64,000 bases of DNA from Zoogloea sp016790385 (GTDB lineage: Bacteria; Pseudomonadota; Gammaproteobacteria; Burkholderiales; Rhodocyclaceae): assembly GCF_041916735.1 (NCBI RefSeq), contig NZ_JAYRYY010000001.1. One strand, 5' to 3'. Each line of letters starts with the position of its first letter. Position 1 is the first letter of the stretch. The position numbers and the translations under genes were made by a program. Shown one piece after another: positions 55,176 to 63,977 of this stretch. The notes beneath the pieces were generated by a model that was not told where the DNA came from, made no database searches, and saw nothing but the letters and a program-made list of their open reading frames with translations.

Positions 55176-56333
55176 TCAACGGGAATGGGGTTGCGTGCGA
55201 CGGGGTTGTGACCCAGGCCGCTTAGCCTTGCCTCCGGCCGCATCGGGCTTGGGGAGGCCCGCCAACGCACACACCTGCTCAACCGGCATGTCTTCCCACA
55301 TTCCGCGCTTGAGACGCGAAGGGAGAAGCACGGGCCCGTAGCGAACGCGCATCAGCCGGCTGACGGTCAATCCGAGCGCCTCGAACATACGCCGCACCTC
55401 CCGATTGCGCCCTTCGGAAAGCGTGACCCGATACCAATGGTTGGCCCCCTCACCACCACCGTCCAACAAGGTGTTGAACCTGGCCAGTCCGTCCTCCAGT
55501 TCAATCCCCTTCAGCAGGGCATCCTTCTGGGCATCATCAAGCTCCCCGAGAATCCGGACCGCATATTCGCGATCCAGTTCGTATCGGGGGTGCATGAGCT
55601 TGTTGGCCAGATCACCATCATTGACAAACAGCAGGAGTCCGGATGTATTGAAGTCGAGCCTGCCGACCGCAATCCAGCGGCCCTTGCGAAGGTTGGGCAG
55701 ACGATCGAACACCGTGGGCCGACCTTCGGGATCATCCCGGGAGACAATCTCGCCTTCGGGCTTGTGATATAGCACGACGCGAGGAATTCGCACCGCGAAG
55801 CGGATGGGCATGAGTTTGCCATTGACCCTCACGCGATCTCCCGGCCCGACTTTTTGCCCGACATCAGCGGGCTCGCCATTTACCGAAATGCGTCCCGCGA
55901 CGATCCATTCCTCGATCTCCCGCCGGGAACCAATGCCCGCCGCCGCAAGCACCTTGTGCAGACGCTGAGGCTCGGTATAGGTCGAATCCTCCGGCTTGCG
56001 CCGACGCTCCCCCTCGGCGGTGGGCAATAACTCACTGCTGGCAAGGGGATAGGCGCTGTTGCCTCCCCCCAAGGCGGCCGCCTGACGCTTGGCGCGCCAG
56101 CTACCGCGGCCGAGTCCAAGGTCACTGAGGCCGATGGCCGAGGCATTGCTTTTCGGCTGCCGGCCTTCGTCGTCACCGCGTGGCGGACGAGCGCCGCGCC
56201 CGCCCTCCGCATCTGGGCGGCCACGCCCCCGGCGCCCCCCATGATCGGATGGAGGCCCCTGACGAACGGACTCCTGCGGCTTGGCGGACTTGGCCTTAAA
56301 CGGCCGGTTCTTCGGTTTTTGGGAGGTCGACAA
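55176..56333 (-). CDS. rluB: 23S rRNA pseudouridine synthase RluB
   Basis: 385 aa. The first 120 residues are a basic, Gly/Arg/Pro-rich region of low complexity that E. coli RluB lacks; then an S4 domain (about 122-185) and the synthase domain with catalytic D227 in VGRLDFNTSG. Another basic tail follows residue 360. Makes pseudouridine 2605 of 23S rRNA. The start at 56333 lies 38 bases inside scpB; later in-frame starts would shorten the extension. Confidence 0.92.
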   Translation of the reverse strand: MSTSQKPKNRPFKAKSAKPQESVRQGPPSDHGGRRGRGRPDAEGGRGARPPRGDDEGRQPKSNASAIGLSDLGLGRGSWRAKRQAAALGGGNSAYPLASSELLPTAEGERRRKPEDSTYTEPQRLHKVLAAAGIGSRREIEEWIVAGRISVNGEPADVGQKVGPGDRVRVNGKLMPIRFAVRIPRVVLYHKPEGEIVSRDDPEGRPTVFDRLPNLRKGRWIAVGRLDFNTSGLLLFVNDGDLANKLMHPRYELDREYAVRILGELDDAQKDALLKGIELEDGLARFNTLLDGGGEGANHWYRVTLSEGRNREVRRMFEALGLTVSRLMRVRYGPVLLPSRLKRGMWEDMPVEQVCALAGLPKPDAAGGKAKRPGSQPRRTQPHSR

Positions 56334-56877
56334 GATCCATGATCCTTTCGATTTCAGTCAGGGGAGGCAGCTCGGTCAGACTTCGCAAACCAAGGTCCTC
56401 CAGGAATTTTCGGGTTGTGGCATAAAGGCCGGGTCTGCCGGGTGTGTCCCGATGCCCTACCACATCCACCCATCCTCTCGATTCGAGGGTCTTCAATACG
56501 TTACTGGAGACAACCACACCGCGGATGTCTTCGATGTCGCCTCGCGTCACTGGCTGTCGGTAGGCAATGATGGCCAGGGTTTCAAGCACAGCCCTGGAAT
56601 ATCTCGGCGGGCGCTCCTGCTTGAGCCTGTCCAGATAGACCTGATACTCCAGCCGGGTCTGGAACCGCCACCCACCGGCCGTCTGCACCAGTTCCACACC
56701 GCGCCCCTGCCAATCCTCCGCAAGTTCGCCCAGCAAACGCCGCACCAGATCCCCCCCGGGGTCGTCCTCGAACAGACGTCGCAGGTCGCTCACTGGAACC
56801 GGCGCGGCCGCCGCCAGCAGGGCCGTCTCCAGCACCCGCTTGAATTCTTCAGGCGTCTCCGGTTGCACTGTCGGCAC
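56296..56877 (-). CDS. scpB: Segregation and condensation protein ScpB
   Basis: 193 aa winged-helix partner of the SMC-ScpA condensin. FKRVLETALLAAAAPV at the N-terminus and the AVLETLAIIAYRQPVTRGDIE block are family hallmarks. Overlaps scpA by 29 bases upstream and rluB by 38 bases downstream. Confidence 0.95.
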   Translation of the reverse strand: MPTVQPETPEEFKRVLETALLAAAAPVPVSDLRRLFEDDPGGDLVRRLLGELAEDWQGRGVELVQTAGGWRFQTRLEYQVYLDRLKQERPPRYSRAVLETLAIIAYRQPVTRGDIEDIRGVVVSSNVLKTLESRGWVDVVGHRDTPGRPGLYATTRKFLEDLGLRSLTELPPLTEIERIMDLVDLPKTEEPAV

Positions 56878-57679
56878 GCTTCACATAGATCGGCGCAAAG
56901 GCCTCATTCTGAGTCACCACAACAAGCCTTTCCTTGACCAGTTCGAGGGTTGCTAGAAAACTCACCACCAGGCTGGCCACGCCCAGCCTGGGGTCGAACA
57001 AGGATTCGAACACCACAAAGTGATCATCGCGAAGGCGCCTCAGGATCAAGCTCATGTGCTCTCGCACGGACATTTCTTCCCGCTGAATCGTATGGTGTCG
57101 CTTCAGCCGCGCCTGGCGGGCGATCTTCAACCAGGCCAGCTGAAGATCATGGAGACTAACCTCGGGAAGGCGCTCCACCACCTTTTCAGCCACGAACACC
57201 CCGACCCATTCAAAATCGCGCTCCACACGGGGCAAGGCATCCAGACGCATCGACGCCAGCTTGACCTGCTCGTACTCAAGCAGACGACGGACAAGCTCTG
57301 CCCGCGGATCCAGCTCTTCATCTTCCTCTGCCCTGGGCAGTCGCGGCAGCAGCAGGCGCGACTTGATTTCCAGCAAGGTCGCGGCCATTAGCAGATAGTC
57401 CGCGGCCAATTCCAGGTTGTGCTTGCGCATGGCCTCGACGTACTCCAGATACTGGGCCGTCAATGGCGCCATCGGAATGTCGAGTACGTTGATGTTTGCC
57501 TTGCGTATCAGATACAGCAGCAGGTCAAGCGGCCCCTCGAAGGCTTCGAGAATGACCTCCATCGCATCGGGGGGAATGTATAGATCCTTGGGCAGATCAA
57601 AGATCGGTTGCCCGTACATTCTGCCGATGATGACATCGAGCGGATCGGCCAGCGGAGCAAGATCTAGGCTGGCGGTCAT
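56849..57679 (-). CDS. scpA: Segregation and condensation protein ScpA (kleisin)
   Basis: 276 aa kleisin that bridges the SMC heads. FEGPLDLLLYLIRKANINV and the YLLMAATLLEIKSRLLLP block are diagnostic. Start at the ATG at 57679 (MTASLDLAPLADP) with GGAA just upstream; an open frame continues 18 codons further. Eighty-eight bases after trpS. Confidence 0.95.
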   Translation of the reverse strand: MTASLDLAPLADPLDVIIGRMYGQPIFDLPKDLYIPPDAMEVILEAFEGPLDLLLYLIRKANINVLDIPMAPLTAQYLEYVEAMRKHNLELAADYLLMAATLLEIKSRLLLPRLPRAEEDEELDPRAELVRRLLEYEQVKLASMRLDALPRVERDFEWVGVFVAEKVVERLPEVSLHDLQLAWLKIARQARLKRHHTIQREEMSVREHMSLILRRLRDDHFVVFESLFDPRLGVASLVVSFLATLELVKERLVVVTQNEAFAPIYVKRADSATGDA

Positions 57680-57767
57680 CTCTTCCACCCTGCCTGCCGA
57701 GCGGAGGTTAACACGCGTTGGGCATGCTTCCAAGGCATAAATCCACGCAACCCCCTCCCGACTTCCA

Positions 57768-58970
57768 TCAGCTGTAGCTCAAACCCATCGCGTCGCGCAC
57801 CTCGCGCATCGTCTCCTGAGCCAGCTTGCGGGCCCGATCACAACCATCGGCGACAATACTGCGCACCAAGGAAGGATCGTCAAGATAGGGCTGGGCCCGC
57901 TCGCGCATGCCGTCCTGTTCTTTCAGCACAGCGTCGATGACCGGCTGCTTGCACTCAAGGCACCCGATCCCCGCGCTCTTGCATCCCTGAGCCACCCACT
58001 CCCTCGTGCTATCGTCAGAATAGATGACATGGAACTGCCACACCGGGCACTTTTCAGGATCTCCCGGATCGGTGCGCCGAACGCGGGCCGGATCAGTCTG
58101 CATGGTGCGGATCTTCTTCGTCAGCGGCTCAGGCTCTTCACGCAGGAAGATCGTATTGCCGTAAGACTTGGACATTTTCTGGCCGTCGAGACCGGGCATG
58201 CGCGAGGCCTCCGTCAGCAAGGCGCCGGGCTCGACAAGTATCACCTTGCCACTGCCTTCGAGGTAACCATAGAGGCGCTCCCGATCCCCGAGGGACAAAT
58301 TCTGGGCCTCCTCAAGCAAAGCCTTGCCGAGTGCCAAGCCCTCTTCATCGCCATTTTGCTGGAACCGGGTACGGAACTCCTCGTAAAGCTTGGCGCGCTT
58401 GGAGCCAAGCTTCTTGACCGCCTCCCGAGCCTTTTCCTCAAAACCAGGCTCGCGGCCATACATATGGTTGAAGCGCCGGGCCAGCTCGCGGGTAAATTCC
58501 ACATGGGGCAGCTGATCCTCGCCCACCGGAACCTTGTCGGCACGATAGATCAGAATGTCCGCGCTCATCAGCAGCGGATATCCCAGGAAACCATAGGTGG
58601 TCAGATCCTTGTGGGTCAGTTTTTCCTGTTGATCCTTGTAAGTCGGAACCCGCTCCAGCCAGCCCTGGGGGGTCATCATGGACATGAGCAGGTGCAACTC
58701 GGCGTGCTCGGGCACCCGGGACTGGATGAAGATCGTCGCCTGGGACGGATCGACGCCGGCCGCCAACCAGTCAACGATCATCTCCCAGACGCTCGCCTCG
58801 ATTCCTCGGGGGTTGTCATAATCTGTGGTCAGGGCATGCCAATCGGCAGCGAAGAACAGGCAGGGATACTCCGCCTGCAGCTTGACCCAGTTTTTCAGTA
58901 CGCCGTGATAGTGGCCGAGGTGGAGACGCCCGGTGGGGCGCATGCCGGAGAGGACGCGTTCAGCGAACAT
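57768..58970 (-). CDS. trpS: Tryptophanyl-tRNA synthetase
   Basis: 400 aa class I synthetase. HIGH-type motif HLGH within RPTGRLHLGHY (11-21), KMSKS near 265. Longer than the 334 aa E. coli enzyme, by an insertion around residues 170-240 (KLGSKRAKLYEEFRTRFQQN and following), a form seen in many betaproteobacteria. A four-Cys cluster CKSAGIGCLEC lies near 335. Six bases after the M50 protease gene. Confidence 0.96.
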   Translation of the reverse strand: MFAERVLSGMRPTGRLHLGHYHGVLKNWVKLQAEYPCLFFAADWHALTTDYDNPRGIEASVWEMIVDWLAAGVDPSQATIFIQSRVPEHAELHLLMSMMTPQGWLERVPTYKDQQEKLTHKDLTTYGFLGYPLLMSADILIYRADKVPVGEDQLPHVEFTRELARRFNHMYGREPGFEEKAREAVKKLGSKRAKLYEEFRTRFQQNGDEEGLALGKALLEEAQNLSLGDRERLYGYLEGSGKVILVEPGALLTEASRMPGLDGQKMSKSYGNTIFLREEPEPLTKKIRTMQTDPARVRRTDPGDPEKCPVWQFHVIYSDDSTREWVAQGCKSAGIGCLECKQPVIDAVLKEQDGMRERAQPYLDDPSLVRSIVADGCDRARKLAQETMREVRDAMGLSYS

Positions 58971-58976
58971 GGATGA

Positions 58977-59636
58977 TCAAAGTCCAATAACGGTTGCAAG
59001 GGCAAAACGGAAGATGGCCACCAGCGGCCCGAGAATGTCGCCAAGGATACCGGTGAATAGTAAGACCAGCAGGATGGGAAAGCCGTAGGGCTCCAGTCGC
59101 GAAAACGTGTAGGCCGGGCCGGCAGGGAGAAGGCTGACGGCGATCCGTCCACCGTCAAGGGGCGGCAAAGGCAGGAGGTTGAGGAGCATCAGGACCGCAT
59201 TGATCTGCATGCCCGCATCGGCCATCTTCGCCATAGGAAGGGCATAGATGTTTTCCGGTGCCATGATGGCGATGCGAAAGAGCAACGCCCAGCCCAGGGC
59301 CATCACCAGATTGGCAAACGGCCCCGCCGCCGCGACCCACAACATGTCGGCCTTGGGGTTGCGCAAGCGCCCGAAATTGACCGGCACAGGTTTCGCCCAG
59401 CCAAACAGCATGGCCGAACCGCTGGACAGCGCGCTCACGGCAACAATCAGCGCCGGCACAATGACCGTCCCCATCGGATCAATATGACGAAGCGGATTCA
59501 GGCTGATACGGCCCGCCCTTTCAGCAGTCGAGTCGCCGAAATACCGTGCCGCATAGCCGTGTGCCGCCTCATGGAGGGTGATGGCGAAGAGCACGGGCAA
59601 TGCCCAGATGGTCAGGGTGGAGATGAGTTCTTGCAT
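58977..59636 (-). CDS. Small M50 site-2 protease family membrane protein
   Basis: 219 aa polytopic membrane protein. Zinc motif HEAAH at 22-26 and NLLPLPPLDGG (153-163) supply the metal ligands, so it should be a catalytic zinc peptidase. No PDZ domain, unlike RseP at 5565-6938. Substrate unknown; it belongs to the YwhC/FtsH-neighbour type often found beside trpS, yciO and scpA genes. Confidence 0.9.
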   Translation of the reverse strand: MQELISTLTIWALPVLFAITLHEAAHGYAARYFGDSTAERAGRISLNPLRHIDPMGTVIVPALIVAVSALSSGSAMLFGWAKPVPVNFGRLRNPKADMLWVAAAGPFANLVMALGWALLFRIAIMAPENIYALPMAKMADAGMQINAVLMLLNLLPLPPLDGGRIAVSLLPAGPAYTFSRLEPYGFPILLVLLFTGILGDILGPLVAIFRFALATVIGL

Positions 59637-59703
59637 GAGTGACGAGGCCGAAGGGGCGCGATTCTAGCAGAACGGGCAACGCATTCCCCTTCGGGAACGT
59701 GTG

Positions 59704-60327
59704 TCACAGGCCGAAGGGCGCGAGGCTGCCCCGCCCTTCCCTCACCAGAACGGGCATTCCACTAGTGAGATCGATGACCGTTGTTGCCTCGCCACGGCAC
59801 GGGCCAGCCTCGATTACGAGGTCCACTTCCTTTTCCAGCCGGTCACGGATCTCCTCAGCGTCCGTGAGAGGGAATTCCTCGCCCGGCAGCAACAGGGTCG
59901 AACTCAGCAGGGGCTCGCCAAGTTCCGCAAGCAGGGCGGAGACAACCGGATGATCGGGGATGCGCAGGCCAATGGATTTGCGCTTCGGGTGCAGTACGCG
60001 CCGTGGCAGCTCCTTCGTGCCCTCAAGGATGAAGGTGTAAGGCCCGGGAGTGGTGGCTTTCAGGAGCCGGTACTGGCTGTTGTCCACCCGGGCGTAGGTA
60101 GCGATCTCGGAGAGGTCTCGACACAGCAGCGTGAAATGGTGACGCTCATCAACGCCGCGGATGCGACGGATGCGGGCCAGAAGCGGATTGTCACCGGTGT
60201 GCCCTCCGAGGGCGTAGGCAGAGTCAGTGGGAAAAGCCACCAGACCACCGTCGCGCATGATCTGAGCCGCCTGTTTGATAAGGCGCGCCTGGGGCTGCTC
60301 CGCATGTAGAGAAAAGAACTGGGCCAT
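59704..60327 (-). CDS. yciO: YciO/YrdC/Sua5 family protein
   Basis: 207 aa. PTDSAYAL at 33-40 and KRKSIGLRIPDHP at 115-127 mark the YrdC nucleotide-binding fold. The HHFTLLCRDLSEIATYA stretch is of the YciO branch rather than TsaC. YrdC-fold enzymes make threonylcarbamoyl-AMP for tRNA t6A; YciO proteins are weaker or of uncertain role, so another tsaC copy is likely elsewhere. Lies between the PHP phosphatase and the M50 gene, as rnm-yciO do in E. coli. Confidence 0.88.
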   Translation of the reverse strand: MAQFFSLHAEQPQARLIKQAAQIMRDGGLVAFPTDSAYALGGHTGDNPLLARIRRIRGVDERHHFTLLCRDLSEIATYARVDNSQYRLLKATTPGPYTFILEGTKELPRRVLHPKRKSIGLRIPDHPVVSALLAELGEPLLSSTLLLPGEEFPLTDAEEIRDRLEKEVDLVIEAGPCRGEATTVIDLTSGMPVLVREGRGSLAPFGL

Positions 60328-60357
60328 GATTCAGGAAAGAACTACAGGAAGGATGTA

Positions 60358-61197
60358 TCACGTCAGGTGAGTCCACACTGGCGTCAGATCGGGAGGCAAA
60401 GGAGGGGCTCGGCCCAGATCAATTGGACTGTCTTCGGGGCCATGGAAATCGGACGCACGGGAGGCCATCAGCCCGAACTTGCGGGCCAGCCGGGCAAAAG
60501 CCAGAACCTGGCCTCCATCGTGCGCTCCGCAGGAAACCTCGATGGCGTCCCCACCCAGGTCCCGGAATCGGTCGAAGAGGATATCCATCTCCGCCTGGCT
60601 CAGTCGGTAGCGGCCCGGGTGGGCGATCACTGCAAGCCCGCCAGCCCCCTTGATCCAGCCCATCGCCTCTTCAAGGGTCGCCCACACATGCTCGACGTAA
60701 CCGGGCTTGCCGCGGGCGAGATAGTGAAGGAAGACATCGTGGACGTTCTTCGAGATCCCAATCTCAACCAGGTAACGGGCAAAATGGGCCCGGCTGACCA
60801 GGGAAGGGTTGCCCGCATAGCGCAGGGCACCCGCCAGTGCTCCACGGATGCCGATGCGTTCCAGTTCTACGGCAATGCGCTCCGCGCGGCCGTCGCGCCC
60901 CCCCCGGACCTGGGCCAGGCCTGCGATCAGCGCCTCATTGGACGGGTCGATCCCCAAGCCCACCACATGCAGGGTCTGATCCAACCACGAGACGGAAATC
61001 TCCACCCCCGGCACGAACCGGAGCCCGAGTTCCGCCGCCGCCCCCGCCGCCTCGGGCAAGCCCAGCAACTCGTCATGATCGGTCAGGGCAAGCAGGTCAA
61101 CCCCGTTGGCATGGGCCCTGCGGACCACCTCTCGGGGCTGAAGCGTTCCGTCGGAGGCGGTGGAGTGGCAATGCAGATCTGCGTTGAGAACGTTCAT
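60358..61197 (-). CDS. rnm: PHP-domain 3',5'-nucleoside bisphosphate phosphatase / RNase AM
   Basis: 279 aa trinuclear metal phosphoesterase. Ligands visible: H9 and H11 (DLHCH), D16, TDHD at 39-42, E66 (PGVEIS), H193 (AHPGRY), D250 and H252 (SDFHG). Homologues (YciV/RNase AM, C. violaceum Cv1693) cleave 3',5'-bisphosphonucleotides and trim 5' ends of rRNA. Between the alpha/beta hydrolase (11 bases) and yciO (30 bases). Confidence 0.9.
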   Translation of the reverse strand: MNVLNADLHCHSTASDGTLQPREVVRRAHANGVDLLALTDHDELLGLPEAAGAAAELGLRFVPGVEISVSWLDQTLHVVGLGIDPSNEALIAGLAQVRGGRDGRAERIAVELERIGIRGALAGALRYAGNPSLVSRAHFARYLVEIGISKNVHDVFLHYLARGKPGYVEHVWATLEEAMGWIKGAGGLAVIAHPGRYRLSQAEMDILFDRFRDLGGDAIEVSCGAHDGGQVLAFARLARKFGLMASRASDFHGPEDSPIDLGRAPPLPPDLTPVWTHLT

Positions 61198-61208
61198 GGT
61201 TTCTTGGC

Positions 61209-62069
61209 CTACAAGAAATTCTCGATGATCCGGGCCACTTCACCCGGCTGGTCATGGTGCAGATTGTGTCCGCAATCCGGCAACCGGACTTCACGGAAAT
61301 CCCGGAAGGCCGCACGCGCCTCGGCATGGGCGTCGTCGTCAACGCCAAGTCGGCGCCGCAATGCCGGCACATCGGGTTCAATCCAGAGCGTCGGCGCGCT
61401 CACCCGCCGCCAGCAGGCCAGAACCTCGGCTCGCCGATACAGCACCGGATTGACCCGCTTGTGGGCAGGATCGCCCGCCAGGCGGATTGCACCTCCGGAA
61501 TCCGCCTCACCCAGGTGCCCGGCGAGAAAGCGTGCCCGCTCCACCGACAGACGCGGATTGTCGGACTGAAGCCGGGCTGCCAACGCCTCCTCGTCAGCAT
61601 AGCCGCGAAAGACCGCCGGCGCGGCCAGATCACGCAACCACTTCTCAAGGCGACCCGGAGCCTGCTCAGCCGAAGTATCGGCCAACCCGAAAGCATCCAG
61701 AGCGACAAGGCGTCGGACCCGGGCCGGACGAACCCCCGCGTAAATACAGGCAACATTTCCGCCCAGGCTGTGACCCACCAGATTCACCGGTTGCTCCGGC
61801 GAACAAAGGTCCAGGATCGCATCCAGATCGCCAAGATAATCGGGAAACCAGTAGGCATCGCCGCGCCATTCCGTCCTGCCAAAGCCGCGCCAGTCGGGCG
61901 CAATGACATGCCAGTCCGACGCCAGCGCGTCCACGATGAACTGAAAGGACGCGGACACATCCATCCAGCCGTGAAGCATGAAGATCCCGGGCGCTCCCGG
62001 CTCGCCCCACTCACGAAGGTGATAGCGCAAGCCACGGACAGACAGGAAACGGCTTCGGGAAGGCGTCAT
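61209..62069 (-). CDS. Alpha/beta hydrolase, substrate unknown
   Basis: 286 aa. Oxyanion block HGWMD (33-37), nucleophile S101 in VGHSLGG, and catalytic His H268 in CGHNLHHDQP; an acidic partner is expected near 235-245. The cap region 115-205 resembles soluble epoxide-hydrolase/lipase types, but no substrate can be named. First gene of the run that ends with rluB. Its start codon lies 21 bases from the -35 of the divergent gcv promoter. Confidence 0.87.
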   Translation of the reverse strand: MTPSRSRFLSVRGLRYHLREWGEPGAPGIFMLHGWMDVSASFQFIVDALASDWHVIAPDWRGFGRTEWRGDAYWFPDYLGDLDAILDLCSPEQPVNLVGHSLGGNVACIYAGVRPARVRRLVALDAFGLADTSAEQAPGRLEKWLRDLAAPAVFRGYADEEALAARLQSDNPRLSVERARFLAGHLGEADSGGAIRLAGDPAHKRVNPVLYRRAEVLACWRRVSAPTLWIEPDVPALRRRLGVDDDAHAEARAAFRDFREVRLPDCGHNLHHDQPGEVARIIENFL

Positions 62070-62090
62070 CCGTTCAAGTGTAACAGACCC

Positions 62091-62119
62091 TTGCTCGGCT
62101 CGGCCCGCGATGGTAAGGT
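62091..62119 (+). promoter_or_regulatory. Promoter of the gcv operon
   Basis: -35 TTGCTC (62091-62096), 17-base spacer, extended -10 TGG-TAAGGT (62111-62119). Transcription would start near 62126, exactly where the glycine aptamer begins. Confidence 0.65.
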
Positions 62120-62125
62120 GCGCGC

Positions 62126-62324
62126 CGTCGTGTGGGAGAGTGTTCGCATATTTTTCGCGAACCGCCGAAGGCGCAACCCCCGGAACCGCTCAGGCAAAAG
62201 GACCGCCGACGAATCAACAATCTGGAGAGTGATGCCGCCCGCCCACCGCGCGCTGGCCGCATCCACCGAAGGGGCACGCAGCCACAAGCACCACCGCTGC
62301 AATCTCTCAGGTACAAAGGACAGA
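62126..62324 (+). promoter_or_regulatory. Tandem glycine riboswitch
   Basis: Aptamer 1 spans about 62126-62211, closed by P1 CGTCG/CGACG. It holds GGAGAG and the conserved GCCGAAGG ... AACCGCTCAGGCAAAAGGACC core. Aptamer 2 spans about 62221-62324, closed by TCTG/CAGA, with CTGGAGAGTG, ACCGAAGGGGC and AATCTCTCAGGTACAAAGGAC. A nine-base A-rich linker joins them. Glycine binding should allow expression of the downstream glycine cleavage genes. Confidence 0.95.
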
Positions 62325-62369
62325 TGGGGCCGAGGCGATATTCATGTCGCGTCGGCCCCATTGCTTTTA
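62324..62369 (+). terminator. Expression-platform terminator of the glycine riboswitch
   Basis: Perfect 10-bp stem ATGGGGCCGA (62324-62333) with TCGGCCCCAT (62352-62361), an inner GCGA/TCGC stem, then TGCTTTTAT. It starts at the last base of aptamer 2 P1, so ligand-dependent competition between the two helices is possible. The T run is interrupted. Confidence 0.8.
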
Positions 62370-62399
62370 TACACTTGAACGATTGCTCCGGAGAACGCC

Positions 62400-63482
62400 A
62401 TGGCCCAACACACGCCCTTACACGCCACCCATGTTGCCGCGGGTGCCCGCATGGTGGACTTCGCCGGCTGGGACATGCCGGTCAACTACGGTTCCCAGAT
62501 CGAGGAACATCACGCCGTGCGTCGTGACGCAGGCATGTTCGACGTCTCCCACATGCTCGCCCTCGACCTAGAAGGTTCTGGTGCAAGAGCCTTCCTTCGC
62601 GGACTGATCGCCAACGATGTGGCCAAGCTCACCGAGCCGGGCAAGGCCCTGTATGCCTGCATGCTCAATGATCAGGGCGGTGTGATCGATGACCTGATCG
62701 TGTATTTTCTGTCCGATACCTCTTACCGTATCGTCGTCAATGCCGGCACGGCCGACAAGGATGTCGCCTGGATTCGGCAGCGCATGGCCGCCACCAACAC
62801 CGCCGCAACGCTCAGCACACGCCGCGATCTGGCCATGATTGCCGTCCAGGGCCCCAATGCCCGTGCCCGGACGTGGGCCGCCATCCCCGGCACCGAAGGC
62901 GCATCCGCGGCGCTCAAGGTCTTCCAAGCCACCCAATTTGGCGACATCTTCATCGCCCGCACAGGCTACACCGGTGAAGACGGCTTCGAGCTGACCCTTC
63001 CGGCAACCAAGGCGGCCGCCATCTGGGCTGCCCTCGCTGCCGCCGGCGTCAAGCCTTGCGGTCTCGGCGCCCGCGACACGCTCCGCCTGGAAGCCGGCAT
63101 GGCCCTTTACGGCAACGATATGGACGAAGGCGTGTCGCCGCTGGATGCCGGGCTGGCTTGGACGGTGGACTTCAAGGACGAAAGCCGGGATTTTGTCGGC
63201 AAGGCCGCTCTGGTCACCAACGGCCCCCGCCGGCAGACCATTGGCCTGATCCTTGTGGACAAGGGCATCCTGCGTTCGCACCAAAAGGTTTTTACCGCGC
63301 AGGGTGAGGGCGAAACCACCAGCGGTACATTCTCTCCCACCCTTGAACGATCGATCGCCCTGGCGCGCCTGCCGCTTGGCGTGATGCCCGGCGATGCGGT
63401 CGAGGTGGACATCCGTGGCAAGCGCCTAAAGGCGCTTGTCGTCAAAGCGCCCTTTGCCCGCAATGGCAAGGCCATGGTCTGA
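62400..63482 (+). CDS. gcvT: Glycine cleavage system T protein (aminomethyltransferase)
   Basis: 360 aa. Transfers the methylene of the aminomethyl-lipoyl H protein to tetrahydrofolate, releasing ammonia. MVDFAGWDMPVNYG near 18-31, VSHM block and RTGYTGEDGFEL are family hallmarks. GGAG ribosome-binding site 7-8 bases before the ATG. Controlled by the riboswitch upstream; gcvH follows after 58 bases. Confidence 0.98.
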   Translation: MAQHTPLHATHVAAGARMVDFAGWDMPVNYGSQIEEHHAVRRDAGMFDVSHMLALDLEGSGARAFLRGLIANDVAKLTEPGKALYACMLNDQGGVIDDLIVYFLSDTSYRIVVNAGTADKDVAWIRQRMAATNTAATLSTRRDLAMIAVQGPNARARTWAAIPGTEGASAALKVFQATQFGDIFIARTGYTGEDGFELTLPATKAAAIWAALAAAGVKPCGLGARDTLRLEAGMALYGNDMDEGVSPLDAGLAWTVDFKDESRDFVGKAALVTNGPRRQTIGLILVDKGILRSHQKVFTAQGEGETTSGTFSPTLERSIALARLPLGVMPGDAVEVDIRGKRLKALVVKAPFARNGKAMV

Positions 63483-63540
63483 CGCCAGAATGGCCGAACT
63501 CCGAGATCAACCCCTGCACTGAATTGAACAAGGACACGAC

Positions 63541-63918
63541 ATGAACACCCCCACCGAACTCCGCTATACCGCGTCCCACGAATGGGTTCGCACCGAGGCT
63601 GACGGCACCCTGACGGTTGGCATCACTGACCACGCCCAGGAAGCCCTCGGCGACGTGGTCTTTCTTGAACTGCCGGAGGCCGGCCGCAGCGTCGCCAAGG
63701 AAGAAGCCATCGCGGTGATCGAGTCGGTGAAGGCCGCCTCTGACATCTACGCCCCGGTTGCTGGAGAAATCCTTGCAACCAACGAGGCTGCCATCGACGC
63801 CCCCGAGTCGGTGAATGCGGACGCCTACGCGACCTGGCTGTTCAAGATCAAGCCGACCAACATCGCCGACGTGGACAGCCTGCTGGACGCCGCCGGCTAC
63901 CAAGCCACCATCGGCTGA
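63541..63918 (+). CDS. gcvH: Glycine cleavage system H protein
   Basis: 125 aa lipoyl carrier shuttling the aminomethyl group between P, T and L proteins. Lipoylated lysine K64 in IESVKAASD; HEWV near 13-16. AAGGA ribosome-binding site eight bases before the ATG. Confidence 0.98.
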   Translation: MNTPTELRYTASHEWVRTEADGTLTVGITDHAQEALGDVVFLELPEAGRSVAKEEAIAVIESVKAASDIYAPVAGEILATNEAAIDAPESVNADAYATWLFKIKPTNIADVDSLLDAAGYQATIG

Positions 63919-63977
63919 ACATCAATTGCCCGACGCGGGTGCGCCCCGCTGTCGCTGTCACCCTACCGAGTTCCCCC

